Assembly: GCA_002439665.1 (NCBI GenBank)
Contig: DJPC01000029.1
Location: forward strand, 1,596-8,776
Source: Dialister sp. UBA6422
GTDB lineage: Bacteria; Bacillota; Negativicutes; Veillonellales; Dialisteraceae
Length of the DNA: 7,181 nucleotides
Direction of reading: 5' to 3'
Part shown: piece by piece, positions 1-5,244 of the stretch
Layout of the letters: every line of letters begins with the position of its first letter
How positions within the stretch are numbered: the first letter of the stretch is position 1
Made by a program: the position numbers and the translations under genes
Notes under the pieces: generated by a model
What the model was told of the DNA's origin: nothing
Seen by the model: the letters and a program-made list of their open reading frames with translations, nothing else
The model's database searches: none

Positions 1-130
1 GGATTAGTTTTTAAGAAGATAGATATATAGCAATACCTTATCTCTAAAAAATATGAAAATTTGATGCAAAGATATGTATGGCATATATCATTTCAAACGG
101 TATACATGTAGATGAATAGTTACAAAATAA

Positions 131-165
131 AAGCGCTTCTACTCATTTGAGTAGAGGCGCTTTTT
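131..165. terminator. Bidirectional intrinsic terminator
   Basis: Arms at 131-144 and 149-162 pair over 14 bp (one G-U position) around the loop ATTT. On the plus strand the stem is followed by TTTTTATT; on the minus strand it is followed by TTTTATTTTG. It therefore can end transcripts from both sides: the minus-strand transporter transcript and any plus-strand transcript entering from the left edge. Confidence 0.8.
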
Positions 166-170
166 ATTCG

Positions 171-208
171 ATGGGAGATGTTGTCAGTGAACATTCACTG
201 GTTCCCAT
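171..208. repeat. Nested inverted repeat after the transporter gene
   Basis: The core is CAGTGAACATTCACTG at 185-200, a perfect 6-bp stem plus an A-T pair with a tiny loop. It is flanked by outer arms ATGGGA (171-176) and TCCCAT (203-208). No T tract follows on either strand, so it is not itself a terminator. It lies between the transporter stop codon and the terminator and could be a 3'-UTR stabilising hairpin or a protein site. Confidence 0.4.
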
Positions 209-234
209 TCTGAGTTACTAGTCACGTGATACAC

Positions 235-1203
235 TTATTTGACACTGGCACTGGAGATGACTTTAGCATCTTCTTTTTCTGCTTCTTCATCTTTACCTAC
301 ACAGTAAGAAGCGAAGAGAGAGCCAGATACATTGTGCCATACAGAGAAGATAGCCCCTGCAATACCACCCGCTGCGGTGAAGTACATGAGAGCCAAAGTG
401 GAAGCCAGACCGGAATTCTGCATGCCCACTTCGATGGTCATAGCCCGTGTCTGAGCTTTATTCATACCGATCTTCTTAGCACAGAAGTTACCTAAGAACA
501 TACCACACAGGTTGTGCAAGATGACAACAGCTAAAATCATGAGACCATTGTCCAGGATGGTACGACCAGAGAGGGAGACTACACACCCTACGGTGATGAT
601 GACTACCATGGCAGAGAACATGGGCATAAAGGTATTGACTTTCTTGACTTGTTTGGGGAAGAAATAATTGATACCAACGCCGATGATCAGCGGAAGCAAA
701 ACCATTTTGACGATAGACATCATCATGGACATGAAGTCAATATCAACCCAAGCTCCTGCAATGAGCCATACCAGGAAAGGTGTGACGAAAGGAGCCAGGA
801 TGGTATTGACCATGGTCATAGATACAGAGAGAGCTACATCAGCTTTAGCGATGTAGGAAATAACATTGGAAGCGGTGCCACCTGGGCAGCAGCCTACAAG
901 GACTACGCCGATGGCGATTTCTGGGGGTAACTGGAAAATACTAATCAATGCGAAAGCAGCGGCTGGCATAATGACGAATTGAAGTACGGTGCCGATGGCT
1001 ACATTTTTAGGTTGCTTGAAAACATTTTTGAAATCACCAGGGGTAAGGCTCATACCCATACCAAACATAATGATTCCCAAAAGAGTTGGTATTTTGGGGG
1101 CAAATGGTTTCATTACATCTGGCCAAAAGATACTAAAGATACCGATGAGCACAACCCCTATGGACATGTATTTTGTACAGAAACGAATGATAGATTGAAT
1201 CAT
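235..1203 (-). CDS. BASS-family Na+-coupled transporter, PanS-like
   Basis: This 322-residue integral membrane protein belongs to the bile acid:sodium symporter (BASS) superfamily; about ten hydrophobic segments fit the bacterial ten-helix fold. Family marks are GMGMSLTPGDF (48-58), VLQFVIMP (73-80), CCPGGTASNV (105-114) and EVGMQNSGLA (258-267). Judged against ASBT_NM, the sodium-site residues all appear with a constant offset of two: Gln75, Ser112, Asn113, Ser126, Thr130, Glu258 and Gln262, so it should be a working Na+ symporter. The substrate is not shown by sequence alone. It starts 51 bases after panD on the same strand, with AAAAGGAG six bases before ATG, and likely shares the panCD transcript. 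BASS members include PanS, which carries ketopantoate/pantoate in Salmonella, and that is the best guess here. Bile acids or other organic anions remain possible. The charged C-terminal tail (303-315) is probably cytoplasmic. Confidence 0.88.
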   Translation of the reverse strand: MIQSIIRFCTKYMSIGVVLIGIFSIFWPDVMKPFAPKIPTLLGIIMFGMGMSLTPGDFKNVFKQPKNVAIGTVLQFVIMPAAAFALISIFQLPPEIAIGVVLVGCCPGGTASNVISYIAKADVALSVSMTMVNTILAPFVTPFLVWLIAGAWVDIDFMSMMMSIVKMVLLPLIIGVGINYFFPKQVKKVNTFMPMFSAMVVIITVGCVVSLSGRTILDNGLMILAVVILHNLCGMFLGNFCAKKIGMNKAQTRAMTIEVGMQNSGLASTLALMYFTAAGGIAGAIFSVWHNVSGSLFASYCVGKDEEAEKEDAKVISSASVK

Positions 1204-1254
1204 AGGATTCTCCTTTTGGAAAATGGTAGATAGAATGAATCAGAAAGAAAATAC

Positions 1255-1641
1255 TTAACCGATTTCTCTTTCTTTTTCAGGACCTCTCGTTTTTAATGGG
1301 TGATTATGGGTATCTACCATAACCACTTTTGGTACCAATGTTTTGGCTTCTTCTTCATTCATTTGGGCATAGGCAATAATAATTACAATATCTCCAATGG
1401 CTGTATGGCGAGCAGCGGCTCCGTTTAAGCAAACCACGCCGCTTCCTCGTTTTCCTGGAATCGTATAGGTTTCCAGTCTAGATCCATTGTTGTTGTTGCA
1501 AATTTGTACCCTTTCACCAGGTAATATACCAGCAGCATCCATTAAATCTTCATCAATGGTTATGCTACCCATGTATTCCAGATTAGATTCAGTCACCGTA
1601 GCACGATGAATTTTTCCATGCATCATTGTATATAACATCAT
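1255..1641 (-). CDS. panD: Aspartate 1-decarboxylase proenzyme
   Basis: PanD decarboxylates L-aspartate to beta-alanine, the partner that PanC joins to pantoate; it acts in the cytosol. The 128-residue length is normal for the family. The self-cleavage site is the Gly25-Ser26 pair in YMGSITID, where Ser26 becomes the pyruvoyl group. Other expected residues are present with a one-residue offset from the E. coli enzyme: Lys10, Arg55 and Tyr59. The NGAAA (73-77) and [10 protein letters not shown] (83-92) blocks are also typical. The start ATG shares one base with the panC stop (TAATG) and AGAGG lies just upstream, so translation is probably coupled to panC. A second ATG immediately follows and would bring the numbering into line with E. 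coli; the sequence does not decide between them. The protein should form a tetramer. Confidence 0.96.
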   Translation of the reverse strand: MMLYTMMHGKIHRATVTESNLEYMGSITIDEDLMDAAGILPGERVQICNNNNGSRLETYTIPGKRGSGVVCLNGAAARHTAIGDIVIIIAYAQMNEEEAKTLVPKVVMVDTHNHPLKTRGPEKEREIG

Positions 1642-2492
1642 TAGGCCTCTAAAATTACATTATCAATCAGACGGGTTTTACCAAATTTGACAGCCACTGC
1701 CAAAAGTACATCACCATCAATGGTGTCGCCTACTTCTGGAAGTCCTGGCATACCGTACATTTCTACATAGTCGATGTCACTCATCGGTTCTGCTTCGATT
1801 TCCTTGGTGACCTCATCAATCAGTTTCTGTTTATTTCTTTCTCCAGCAGCAAAGGCTTCCTTCGCATGCTTGAGGCTTCTGGAAAGAACCAGGGCAGCCG
1901 TGCGTTCTTCTTTGGAGAGGTACACATTTCTAGAGCTCTTTGCCAGGCCATCTGCTTCACGGACGATTGGCATGAGACGGAGTTCTACATTCATGAAAAG
2001 GTCTTCTACCATACGCTGGAGAACTTGAGTCTGCTGGGCATCTTTCAGTCCATAGTAAGCGCGATCGCATTCTGTGAGGTTGAAGAACTTGGTGCAAACG
2101 GTAGCTACACCGCGGAAATGGATAGGACGGGTACGACCGCAGAGTACTTTGGTGATAGGACCAGTGACTTCTACCCAGGTCATATCCTTGTGGGGATACA
2201 TTTCAGCCGGGCTTGGAGCAAAGAGCAAATCAGCTCCAGCTGCTTCTGCGACTTTGGCATCCGCATCTAATGTTCTTGGGTAAGCTTCATAGTCTTCATT
2301 AGGGCCAAACTGGGTAGGATTGACGAAAACGGTGGTGATGACAAAATCATTTTCTGCCCGAGCGGCTTTGATAAGAGATGCATGGCCTTCATGGAGAGCA
2401 CCCATGGTGGTAACAAGACCGATGGACTTGCCTTCTTTTTTGCACTGGTGAACCAGTTCTTTGAGCTCTTTGATGGTGTGAATGACTTTCAT
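1641..2492 (-). CDS. panC: Pantothenate synthetase (pantoate--beta-alanine ligase)
   Basis: PanC condenses pantoate and beta-alanine with ATP, through a pantoyl-adenylate, to pantothenate in the cytosol. I start at the ATG giving [10 protein letters not shown] because AAAGGAAG lies eight bases upstream and the product is then 283 residues, the E. coli length. A longer reading from a TTG at 2513 would swallow that ribosome site. Motifs in order: TMGALHEGH (29-37, the HIGH element), [18 protein letters not shown] (56-73), [12 protein letters not shown] (118-129), YYGLKDAQQ (147-155) and KSSRN (185-189, the KMSKS-like loop). Some usually conserved sites differ: Thr28 where Pro is normal before TMG, and Ile124 where RPGHF is usual. 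The core His, Gln, Lys and Arg residues remain, so activity is expected. It is the first gene of the panC-panD-transporter cluster. Confidence 0.96.
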   Translation of the reverse strand: MKVIHTIKELKELVHQCKKEGKSIGLVTTMGALHEGHASLIKAARAENDFVITTVFVNPTQFGPNEDYEAYPRTLDADAKVAEAAGADLLFAPSPAEMYPHKDMTWVEVTGPITKVLCGRTRPIHFRGVATVCTKFFNLTECDRAYYGLKDAQQTQVLQRMVEDLFMNVELRLMPIVREADGLAKSSRNVYLSKEERTAALVLSRSLKHAKEAFAAGERNKQKLIDEVTKEIEAEPMSDIDYVEMYGMPGLPEVGDTIDGDVLLAVAVKFGKTRLIDNVILEA

Positions 2493-2545
2493 TGGAAATA
2501 CTTCCTTTCGCAAAATGCTTGGAAGGCAGAGGTCATTTTCATGTG

Positions 2546-2593
2546 TAGCTCACTATATCACTATCAATCAAAAAGGTGGTGATATAGTAGCTA
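2546..2593 (-). promoter_or_regulatory. Hairpin in the panC leader
   Basis: Arms 2546-2561 and 2579-2593 pair over 15 bp with one bulged base (2551); the 9-bp core CTATATCAC/GTGATATAG is perfect. The hairpin ends about 54 bases before the panC ATG, so it falls in the leader of any transcript starting upstream. Part of its arm (2586-2593) is also needed by the longer inverted repeat 2586-2719, so the two structures exclude each other. Confidence 0.45.
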
Positions 2594-2719
2594 GGGATTA
2601 GAATGAAACTTCTATTTGTCTTTTTTCAAATAAAAAGTCCGCATCCTGACAGAATGCGGACTTAGAAAAAGACTGAGGAAAAGTAAGCCAATAAAGGGGT
2701 GTTCCGATCCCTAGCTACT
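2586..2719. repeat. 13-bp inverted repeat enclosing a terminator
   Basis: AGTAGCTAGGGAT (2586-2598) and ATCCCTAGCTACT (2707-2719) are perfect reverse complements 108 bases apart. The terminator hairpin 2635-2663 lies between them. The arrangement could be a closing stem of a structured leader or a pair of repeat-element ends. No target duplication or transposase is visible. Confidence 0.6.
2622..2663 (-). terminator. Intrinsic terminator upstream of panC
   Basis: A perfect 10-bp stem, AAGTCCGCAT (2635-2644) with ATGCGGACTT (2654-2663), has a 9-base loop. Read on the minus strand it is followed by TTTATTTGAAAAAAG; the plus strand has no T tract. It therefore ends transcripts arriving from the right, about 140 bases before the panC start codon. 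It is either a back-up for the terminator at 2739-2770 or an attenuator of panC. Confidence 0.75.
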
Positions 2720-2738
2720 TATCCATCATCCCTAAAGA

Positions 2739-2770
2739 CAATAAAAAATACATCCCCCCAGGGATGCATG
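2739..2770 (-). terminator. Intrinsic terminator of predicted minus-strand RNA
   Basis: On the minus strand TGCATCCC (2768-2761) pairs with GGGATGTA over 8 bp, with one G-U pair, around the loop TGGG, followed by TTTTTTATTG. The plus strand lacks a T tract, so the direction is clear. No protein gene lies upstream on that strand within this window, which implies a non-coding transcript or a leader. Confidence 0.75.
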
Positions 2771-2987
2771 ATCAGTGTAAAATCTCTGCATTCGTCTCGG
2801 TTGTGACAATCCAAGCGATATAAATTTGGAGATGTACGGCTATTTCTTTGTGAAGAGATACGTTGATACAGCTCAGTGATGTCTGATACTGCTCAATAAA
2901 ACTCGTTCCGTCAAATCATGGCACACCATATGCATTCCTTAGAACTCCCGCAAGGATATTCCTGAAAGACATATAGGACATCTATCG
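2739..2987 (-). ncRNA. Predicted small RNA or long leader, family unknown
   Basis: This is an inference from signals rather than a recognised family. A TTGACA-N17-TATCCT promoter would start transcription near 2987, and a T-tract terminator ends it near 2740, giving about 250 bases. Inside are an imperfect direct repeat (TGATACAGCTC at 2864-2874, TGATACTGCTC at 2884-2894), a TCCTT/AAGGA hairpin near 2936-2956 and a CCAA/TTGG hairpin near 2810-2830. I could not match it to 6S RNA, tmRNA, SRP RNA, RNase P RNA, a T-box or a known riboswitch by conserved motifs. A GGAATGCAT stretch (2930-2938) could pair with the ATGCATCC arm of the terminator and act as an antiterminator, which would make it a panC leader instead. 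Confidence 0.35.
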
Positions 2988-2993
2988 AATGAA

Positions 2994-3022
2994 AGGATAC
3001 TCTATTTTAGACATATTGTCAA
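2994..3022 (-). promoter_or_regulatory. Sigma-A type promoter, minus strand
   Basis: On the minus strand a perfect -35 box TTGACA (3022-3017) is separated by 17 bases from TATCCT (2999-2994), which matches four of six -10 positions. No minus-strand coding sequence begins within 480 bases downstream. It is the basis for predicting the RNA at 2739-2987. Confidence 0.5.
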
Positions 3023-3124
3023 GTGTAGTATAGAGAGTAGAGAGTACATCACCTATTCTTCGTTCCTGGTCCCTCATCATCAGTTATTGTTGCCTTGGCT
3101 TCCATCCATAGAAGTAGACGGTGA

Positions 3125-3150
3125 ACAGTATATCGTGAGCTGTATACTGT
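3125..3150. repeat. 8-bp inverted repeat upstream of the OMP gene
   Basis: ACAGTATA (3125-3132) and TATACTGT (3143-3150) are perfect reverse complements around a 10-base spacer. No T tract follows. It lies about 85 bases upstream of the -10 box of the outer-membrane gene, so a regulator site is possible but unproven. Confidence 0.4.
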
Positions 3151-3211
3151 CAGCTCTGCACCGTAATATCCACTAATTCTTGGTCATCAGCTACTAGGCA
3201 TCATAAAATTC

Positions 3212-3240
3212 TTTCTTTTAGCTTTCATATTTCGTATAAT
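3212..3240 (+). promoter_or_regulatory. Promoter of the outer-membrane protein gene
   Basis: A perfect TATAAT lies at 3235-3240, 23 bases before the start codon. The expected -35 zone near 3212-3217 is pyrimidine rich (TTTCTT) and matches only the first two Ts, so this promoter may be weak or need an activator. The implied leader is very short, little more than the ribosome site. Confidence 0.5.
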
Positions 3241-3263
3241 AAGAAAAAAGAAAGGAGTGTTAT

Positions 3264-3773
3264 ATGATGAAAAAAATGATAGGTATAGCTGCTGCTTTGG
3301 CTATTCTTTCTGGTACTATGACAGCAGAAGCCTTGGTTCCTGGCATGGATATGGAGGCTGGATATGGGTACAATACAGCCAAAGATGGAATTCATCAGGT
3401 CCATGTATCGATTACCCCTATTCCGAAGCTGACGGTGGGAGCAGAAGCTCGTCACTGGAACCATGGGGGAAATGAAACCGATGTATATGGTAAATATAAA
3501 ATCGGAAACCTCTATGTAGGACTGGGCAATCGAAATTATTATGATAGAGATGCTCACTTGTTTGGATTAGTAGAAGGAAGAACCAATGTAGCAGGACCTT
3601 TGGATGCCTATGCAGGGCTTAAGGTCTCTAGCGAAGAAATGGAATACAAAGCTGGTTTGCAGCTCAATGTAGTACCTACTGCTTTTGATGTGGATCTCAA
3701 TTATACATACTATGATAGGGATGACGTGAAAAATGAAGGTGGCGTAGGTATCGGATTGAATTATCATTTTTAA
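3264..3773 (+). CDS. Small outer-membrane beta-barrel protein
   Basis: I do not recognise a named family. The 169-residue product has a clear Sec signal peptide: MMKKM, a hydrophobic stretch 6-19, and AEA before a likely cut after Ala23. The rest is rich in alternating aromatic and small residues typical of beta strands (for example 28-36, 42-52, 55-64, 80-88, 124-135, 139-150, 159-169) and ends in LNYHF, a terminal Phe like the outer-membrane assembly signal. There are no cysteines and no extra soluble domain. An eight- to ten-strand barrel of about 146 mature residues is expected in the outer membrane, which implies a double-membraned host. AAAGGAG lies six bases before the first ATG; a second ATG follows at once. 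It has its own promoter and terminator and is transcribed alone. Its role (pore, adhesion or structure) cannot be told. Confidence 0.8.
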   Translation: MMKKMIGIAAALAILSGTMTAEALVPGMDMEAGYGYNTAKDGIHQVHVSITPIPKLTVGAEARHWNHGGNETDVYGKYKIGNLYVGLGNRNYYDRDAHLFGLVEGRTNVAGPLDAYAGLKVSSEEMEYKAGLQLNVVPTAFDVDLNYTYYDRDDVKNEGGVGIGLNYHF

Positions 3774-3810
3774 TCCTGTAGTAGACAGTTAGCTTACAGG
3801 GTGAATTGTC

Positions 3811-3864
3811 AAAAAAGATGGATGTGATAAAATATTTTCCCATTTTATCACATCCATCTTTTTT
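3811..3864 (+). terminator. Perfect-stem terminator of the OMP gene
   Basis: A 23-bp perfect stem (3811-3833 with 3842-3864) has an 8-base loop, ATTTTCCC. Six As open it and six Ts close it, so it should work in both directions. The stem is unusually long and perfect for an intrinsic terminator. Confidence 0.9.
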
Positions 3865-3984
3865 AAATCGAAGAGATCAAGTATTTTTTAGCTTTCCTTT
3901 TGGAGAGCTGCTGCCATCTGAAAGGGGACTATAAGTAGGTGACTGGCAGCTAGTCAGTAGAGATAAGATATGTTAATTTTTTAA

Positions 3985-4019
3985 AACTAACAACAAACAA
4001 CTATCAACTAATAACTCAA
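3985..4019. repeat. Degenerate heptamer tandem repeat
   Basis: Five 7-base units in register read AACTAAC, AACAAAC, AACTATC, AACTAAT and AACTCAA. It is purely intergenic, between two terminators, and encodes nothing evident. It may be a decayed simple repeat or part of an interspersed intergenic family. Confidence 0.55.
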
Positions 4020-4040
4020 CCATGTCTCATGAAATAGGAA

Positions 4041-4090
4041 GGGGCTGTGGCAAGATACTTTCGTAGGTTGTCACAGCCTCTTTTCTTATT
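4041..4090 (+). terminator. Terminator between convergent genes
   Basis: Arms 4041-4053 and 4068-4080 pair over 13 bp on the plus strand, with two G-U pairs, plus an inner TAC/GTA stem; TTTTCTTATTTTG follows. On the minus strand the two wobble sites become A-C mismatches and the tract after the stem is poorer. It therefore fits best as a second plus-strand stop, although it is also the only hairpin close behind the minus-strand amidase gene. Confidence 0.65.
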
Positions 4091-4146
4091 TTGTTAAAAG
4101 TACATCATCTACTGGTGGTTACTCACCATGACTAGCTAGCTGCTTT

Positions 4147-4941
4147 CTATTTTACAAAATCGATATCTGGTCTTCGATCCCGATAGGTATTGATTTTTGT
4201 CCGTACTTCTGTGATGGTGTCTGTATCGATAGTACCAGTAGCTACCGATTCTTCTTCAGAAAGATGAGGTGAAGCTTGTCCCCAAGGATTAATTAGCATG
4301 GAATTTCCTGCATAGGCAGTCCCACCAGAGATACCACCTTGGTTGACGCAAGCTAGGTAGAATTGATTTTCAATGGCTCTGGCCAGGTTTAGTGTGACCC
4401 AATGGTCTTTTCGGAGTTTTGGCCACGCAGCAGGGAGGAAGAATAGGTGTACTCCTTCTAAGGCAGCACGTCGGATGAGTTCTGGAAAGCGAATATCATA
4501 GCAAATGGCCATGGAACAAGAAAGTCCTGCTAGGGTAAAATGGGGAATGTGATCCCCCATCTGAAAATAATGGGGCTCTCCGGATAAGGAGAATCCATGA
4601 ATCTTATCATAGGTAGATACCAATTGCCCTTGGTCATCAAAAATGTAGGAACGATTGTAAATGTCTTCCCCTTCTTTGACAGCCACTGTGCCGCCTACAA
4701 TATTTACATGATGCTCTTTGGCAAAGGTAGAAAGAAAGCCTTTGGTATGCTGTCCATCCATATCGGCCAATTCATGTAAATGATCGGTTGGGAAAAATCC
4801 TACATTCCACGTTTCTGGTAAGACGAGAATATCTGGTTTATTTTCTAGGGCTTGCATCATAAGTTCCTTGGCATGGGTGAAATTGGCTTCTGGATGACCC
4901 ATGGCGACTTGCATTTGAATGAGAGAAATGGTACGTTTCAT
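4147..4941 (-). CDS. Nitrilase-superfamily carbon-nitrogen hydrolase
   Basis: This 264-residue cytosolic enzyme belongs to the CN-hydrolase superfamily, which cleaves non-peptide C-N bonds in amides. The catalytic set is visible: Glu43 in LPETWNVGF, Lys113 in YDKIHGF, a helper Glu122 in SGEPHYF, and the nucleophile Cys147 in SMAICYDIRFPEL. NLARAIENQFYLACVNQ (185-201) and the INPWGQ strand (in the region of residues 217-222) are standard fold elements. Length and the CYDIRFPE motif fit the omega-amidase (Nit2/YafV) branch, which hydrolyses alpha-ketoglutaramate or alpha-ketosuccinamate, but I cannot fix the substrate. No fused domain is present. The start is well supported by AAGGAG five bases before the ATG. 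The gene appears to be transcribed alone: a terminator precedes it at 5206-5235, and the next gene is convergent. I found no strong promoter upstream. Confidence 0.9.
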   Translation of the reverse strand: MKRTISLIQMQVAMGHPEANFTHAKELMMQALENKPDILVLPETWNVGFFPTDHLHELADMDGQHTKGFLSTFAKEHHVNIVGGTVAVKEGEDIYNRSYIFDDQGQLVSTYDKIHGFSLSGEPHYFQMGDHIPHFTLAGLSCSMAICYDIRFPELIRRAALEGVHLFFLPAAWPKLRKDHWVTLNLARAIENQFYLACVNQGGISGGTAYAGNSMLINPWGQASPHLSEEESVATGTIDTDTITEVRTKINTYRDRRPDIDFVK

Positions 4942-5110
4942 GAATGCTCCTTATATAGAGTGTGTAGTGCGTCATGGTTGTTGCTGGTTGCTGGGTCAAA
5001 AACTGACAAAATAATGACCGTAAGCAGTGAGTACACAGAAATTTGTACAATAGCCTGTATTCCTATGCAACTCTACGACAAAGTTTTATTGCCTATATTC
5101 AGTCAACATT

Positions 5111-5134
5111 GGGTGTATGAATGAATACATACCC
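5111..5134. promoter_or_regulatory. Imperfect palindrome, possible operator
   Basis: GGGTGTAT (5111-5118) faces ATACATACCC (5125-5134); the outer four and inner four bases pair, with two bases (AT, 5129-5130) bulged on one side. It lies some 170 bases upstream of the amidase start codon. A regulator site is possible, but nothing else supports it. Confidence 0.25.
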
Positions 5135-5205
5135 TCTAAATACAGGGGATTGGGGCGCTTTTAATGGTGTGCGTCCTTTCCCAAATGCACTACGTACTCA
5201 AAAAT

Positions 5206-5235
5206 AAAAACGCCAAGATTTCTCTCAGCGTTTTT
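5206..5235 (-). terminator. Terminator of the aminopeptidase operon
   Basis: AAAAACGC (5206-5213) pairs with GCGTTTTT (5228-5235), with an inner AGA/TCT stem and a TTTC loop. On the minus strand TTTTTATTTTTG follows, directly after the aminopeptidase stop codon at 5245. Confidence 0.85.
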
Positions 5236-5244
5236 AAGACTTAT

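Larger units (their letters stand above)
1..234. other. Intergenic region at left edge
   Basis: No supportable gene. A frame on the plus strand is open from the window edge to a TAG at positions 28-30, so the tail of a plus-strand gene may lie here, but ten codons cannot be judged. The stretch then holds AT-rich sequence, a terminator hairpin near 131-165 and a small palindrome near 171-208, both downstream of the minus-strand transporter gene. Confidence 0.5.
2493..3263. other. Long non-coding gap between panC and the OMP gene
   Basis: About 770 bases without a convincing protein gene. From right to left on the minus strand it holds a promoter (2994-3022), a predicted RNA of about 250 bases, a terminator (2739-2770), a second terminator (about 2622-2663) and alternative hairpins before panC. 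On the plus strand only the promoter of the outer-membrane gene, close to 3212-3240, is evident. Between 3023 and 3210 I see only two TAGAGAG heptamers (3031-3044) and an inverted repeat (3125-3150). Confidence 0.6.
3774..4146. other. Convergent intergenic region
   Basis: A gap of 373 bases between the 3' ends of the outer-membrane gene and the amidase gene. It holds a CCTGTA/TACAGG hairpin (3775-3800), a 23-bp terminator stem (3811-3864), a short hairpin (3890-3909), a GCTGCCA/TGGCAGC pair (3910-3950), heptamer repeats (3985-4019), a second terminator (4041-4090) and a CTAGCTAG palindrome (4132-4139). I see no coding sequence. Confidence 0.6.
4942..5244. other. Intergenic region upstream of the amidase gene
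   Basis: About 300 bases containing the aminopeptidase terminator near 5206-5235, an imperfect palindrome at 5111-5134 and a short ATTGGG/CCCAAAT pair around 5149-5190. A TTGACT occurs on the minus strand around 5100-5105 but no good -10 box stands 16-18 bases from it. I see no coding sequence. Confidence 0.5.

Noticed and set aside
1..30. Possible last codons of a plus-strand gene ending in TAG at 28-30
   Set aside because: Ten open codons at a window edge carry no usable signal.
1866..2270. 134-codon plus-strand frame across panC
   Set aside because: It lies wholly within panC on the other strand, has no ribosome site and no protein-like motif; panC is certain.
2493..2513. Upstream TTG start for panC adding seven residues
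   Set aside because: It would lie before the ribosome site AAAGGAAG; the ATG at 2492 has correct spacing and gives the family length.
2916..2981. A 21-codon minus-strand reading frame at the start of the predicted RNA, followed in the same frame by about 47 open codons after a TGA
   Set aside because: There is no ribosome site, only about six bases of leader, no recognisable protein, and an open run of this size is expected by chance. A decayed gene or a recoded TGA has no further support.
2739..3240. 6S RNA, tmRNA, RNase P RNA, SRP RNA or T-box in the long gap
   Set aside because: None of the conserved motifs of these RNAs could be seen on either strand; a covariance search would decide.
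3225..3557. 110-codon minus-strand frame over the outer-membrane gene
   Set aside because: It is antisense to a gene with promoter, ribosome site and signal peptide, and its own translation is low-complexity.
3890..3909. Hairpin AGCTTTCC/GGAGAGCT as a further terminator
   Set aside because: No T tract follows on either strand.
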